Shown here piece after piece: positions 61,172-64,000 of a DNA stretch of 64,000 bases. Origin of the DNA: Diospyros lotus (Eukaryota; Streptophyta; Magnoliopsida; Ericales; Ebenaceae); contig NC_068347.1 of NCBI RefSeq assembly GCF_014633365.1, positions 12,491,655 through 12,555,654 on the forward strand, written 5' to 3'. Each line of letters begins with the position of its first letter. Positions within the stretch are counted from its first letter, which is position 1. The translations under genes were made by a program, and so were the position numbers. The notes beneath the pieces are model-generated. The model did no database searches. It saw only the letters and a list, made by a program, of their open reading frames with translations, and was not told where the DNA came from.

Positions 61172-61185
61172 GCTCTGATACCAAC
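61172..61185 (-). other. Primer binding site (tRNA-iMet) of K5
   Basis: Minus strand GTTGGTATCAGAGC directly after the LTR end GGATCGTTACA. Confidence 0.9.
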
Positions 61186-63968
61186 TGTAACGATCCGCTC
61201 CCACTTACGGGCGCCACCGGTAAATAATCGACCGGATTACTCACCTGACGAACCACAACTGAAGGGTTGGACTATGTTTTAATAAGAAACGCCCTAGGTG
61301 GGAACTAGGCTTCGTCCTTCCTTTCGCTCCACTCAGGAATCGGTCCCAACTCAAACAAGAAAAATCTAGCGGACCAAGACCCGAAACCTGAGTGAGCTTT
61401 ACCTCTCTTCAGCTCGCCCCATAGCAAGCCAGAGGTGACCCAAGCACAAAGCTAGCATAACAAACACTTTGCTGAGTATTGGGGATTTATGAGAACATAC
61501 CTCGCTGGTCTTTACTCGGTCCGAACTTAGCTTCAACAACTCAAGCCACATATAAATCACGCAGACTCACAATCATCTATCACACTGATGATTACAACAA
61601 TTAGATACATCTACGCTTAACAACACATACATTTACTCATAAGGGTATACATACACAGCACCACATGGCCACATACAAGAGATAATGAAATACACAACTC
61701 GGGCAACACAGCTAGTTGCAACAACAGCTTCCCGGCGCCATCCCTGCTTACATCTGGACTTGCAACATCTACACATGAGGTGAAACCTCATGAGTCATAA
61801 AGACTCAGTAAGGGTGCAATGTATGTAAATATGAATATAACCATGTTTATGTATGCCAAATGCATGCAAATGAGGCTAGGCCCATACATCCTCATAACCT
61901 ACCAAGGTTTCAGGCACCAACCTATCAACCTCCACAACACTAGTCGTCCATATGGCCACAGGTCCACTAAATCTCGCATCACGCAAGTGTTAACCACTAC
62001 ATGCAAATGCAACATAAAAACATTATCATACATATTTACCAACTTGTAAGGCCACCTCCACATGGGGTCGTCCCTTACCTGGCTCGAAGCCTCATCCCTG
62101 CCTCGGGTGAGAACGTCAGCCCGAACTTCAAGCTCTTCTAAGATCACCGCCTGCCAGACGAACCTAAAGGCAAACACACACAAACCCAACTCCATTAACA
62201 TCCGGCATTAAACCAATGCCCTCAACTTCACCACACATCGCAAAACCACCCGACAACAAATCAACAAAAACAACACCAACCACGGCATAACCGGCCATCA
62301 ACAACTTTCCAAACAACCCCGACATAGGGTTGAATCCAACAAATAATTATTCTACATTAACTCGCTTAATGCAAATAATTTGGAAAGGAAATATTAATTT
62401 ACCTCGACTCAGCTAGAGAGAAATTCGAAAAATGCCCACACTGACGTTGCCTCCCGAGCTGCCATTTGCGCCCAAAATCTCGCTCTCGCGCCTTCAACAC
62501 GTTCCTCAAGCCCCATAATAATTTCCACAAATTCCTCCAATTTTTTGGGATTTTTTAGCTATTTTCCCCTTATTTTCTCATTTCTTTTTTTTTTCTTTTC
62601 CTTTTTTCCCTACTTTCTTCTTCTTCGCGCGTTCCTTCTTCTTCTCTCCTCCATGTGTGCATAAAGCCTGGACCAGCACCTCCAGCCGCCCGCTGCCTGG
62701 CTCGTACACTCGTTGTCGCTCGCAGCACCGCCTCCGGCTGCCTCCGACTGCATTGCGGCCATCCTTGCTGGCTACCACCGTCGCGGCAACACACGGCCGG
62801 CAGCTCCCCTGCGCGCTGCAACCCGCGTCTGCCATGGCCGACCCCGAGCTCCTAGCCGCCACTTCCTCCGTGCGCCTTCGGCTACTGGCCGTGTGCCTCT
62901 GACTGCTGTGAACCATGCTGGCTCAGCCTTCCGCGCGCCACCAGCCCACTGTAACCAGCTTCCTCATGCGCACCTCTGCGCGTTGCAACTCCAGCACGCA
63001 AACTGCCATTCCTGCCGCTAGTTCAGCCTTCATCGGCCATCGTTGCTGCCTGCATCGCCCACGCTAACCATATCATTGCGAGCTACTCCGCCCTACATTG
63101 CCTTCGGCCACAGCAACCATGGCCGCCTCCATTGGATGTTGATGCTTCATTATCGGCCATGGTAGCTGTTGCCATGGCCGATTGGCCCTCTCTCGCAATC
63201 TCACTCTCTCGAAATCTCTCTCTCGCGCAATCTCTTGGCCTGGCTCCCTCTCTCGGCAATGCTCTCTCCCTCGCAATCTCTCACGAGCTCTCACTTCCCC
63301 CGCTCTCTGGTTCTGCCATTTCAAATGGCAAATACAACACTAGGAAGCTTCCTTGAAGTTTCCTCACATATTCACGCTATATATATATATACTAATTACA
63401 TATAAACCCTCCAAAAATCTCAAAATTCCACTTAAGCAATTAATAATTGCACTTGAGGATTTTTATAATAACACTTGGGCCCTCTCAAGACTTAAATTAA
63501 TTATAATTAAGCCACTCCCAACTCAATTTCTTTGAAAATTAATATTCGACTTTTACTCGAAAATACCGTATTTGTCCCTGCACTTGTACGGGACTTTTAT
63601 TCCACCTAGAAACACCTAAGGGTTGCCTTATTGGCAAAACCAGACCACCTCTAGGGTCCCCTCAGCTTCCCAAAGGTCCCCTACGACCATTCGGTATTGG
63701 CACCCACTTAGGCTTATACAGAGTTTATTCCGAAAATTATTCCCGATCGGACTGCTTCTAGCGTCATAAACCTCGCATCGAGATGCTCATCAATCTCTTG
63801 CCCTCTTCCCTGGACATCCAAGTCCCGGGGCACTCCCTGCTGCCAATTCGACAATTTTCATTAATTAATTACTCAAAATTGACCCTTGGGCTTCCCGGAC
63901 CACCCGAGATCCTGACAAAATAATCAAAAATTATTTATTTTCAATACCATGTAATATCGGGTATTACA
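61186..63968 (-). mobile_element. K5: 5' LTR, complete
   Basis: The 2783-bp LTR is the best reference copy of family K. On the minus strand it begins TGTAATACCCGATATTACA at 63968 and ends GGATCGTTACA at 61186. From U3 to U5 it holds a TA microsatellite (63379-63391, likely TATA), (GA)n tracts, a GC-rich stretch, a purine tract (62575-62650), and the double hairpin. ORFs on both strands in the GC-rich part (up to 112 aa) are low-complexity. The flank beyond 63968 starts AGAAC; the partner TSD was lost with the left end. Confidence 0.9.
61774..61807 (-). repeat. Double hairpin in K5 LTR
   Basis: CATGAGGTGAAACCTCATG then GAGTCATAAAGACTCA; same position in the LTR as in the other copies. Confidence 0.7.
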
Positions 63969-64000
63969 AGAACAAAAGTTGAAAATGTATGCCTAGTTGA
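63969..64000. other. Flank right of K5
   Basis: Thirty-two bases that do not match the K family; nothing recognisable. Confidence 0.5.

Larger units (their letters stand above)
55232..61185 (-). mobile_element. K5: complete internal region, non-coding
   Basis: This is 5954 bp from PPT to PBS, the only complete K internal region in the window. No frame on either strand shows gag, CCHC, aspartic protease, reverse transcriptase, RNase H, integrase or chromodomain motifs; the largest ORF (149 aa, plus strand, 59225-59674) is antisense and not conserved in K4. With two 2.8-kb LTRs this makes an element of about 11.5 kb without genes, i.e. LARD-type. The conserved sequence among K1, K3, K4 and K5 shows that it was mobilised repeatedly in this non-coding form. 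Confidence 0.85.

Overview
The window is repeat-rich plant nuclear DNA and contains no intact host gene that I can support. Evidence for an angiosperm: a CACTA (En/Spm) transposon with a Transposase_24 remnant, a Cassandra TRIM element carrying 5S-rRNA-like sequence, an Athila-type Ty3/gypsy element primed by tRNA-Asp, Tekay/Del-like LTR retrotransposon ends primed by initiator tRNA-Met, and copia-type LTRs. Species cannot be told from this. Nearly all bases belong to nested or broken transposable elements. Family letters below are mine.

Layout. 1-3325: family K element (K1, plus strand), LTR, PBS and part of the internal region, broken by a copia-like LTR remnant (3326-4816). 4817-10373: non-coding LTR element L (minus). 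10374-11907: K LTR fragment (K2, plus). 11970-16856: CACTA element with 3-bp target-site duplication (TSD) ATG, subterminal repeat arrays, a broken transposase gene and a copia solo LTR (TSD TATAT) inside it. 16860-19158: 3' end of a Ty3/gypsy element. 19159-20556 and 33790-34113: a copia-like remnant split by family M LTR 20557-33784 (TSD TGATC). M itself holds a rearranged K complex (K3, 21549-27687), a 33-bp minisatellite and two oppositely oriented solo LTRs of family N (TSDs TGTAG and ATGAC).

34114-63968: two K elements (K4, K5, minus) fused LTR to LTR. The left LTR of K5 carries a 10.5-kb insertion (44003-54459, TSD GATTG) whose 5' end is a full K LTR but whose internal region and 3' end are Cassandra. 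Its K LTR is split by an Athila-type gag-pro element (45305-52617, TSD CAAGG), which contains an inverted segment bounded by 23-bp inverted repeats.

How the parts relate. K and L have intact-looking LTR ends, PBS and PPT but no gag, protease, reverse transcriptase or integrase in the ORFs, so they look like non-autonomous LARD-type elements derived from Tekay/Del chromoviruses. The K-Cassandra chimera joins the two families exactly at their shared tRNA-Met PBS and is flanked by one matching TSD. This is the product expected if plus-strand strong-stop DNA of K was transferred onto a Cassandra minus strand, and it suggests that both replicate in the same particles. It is the most interesting object in the window.
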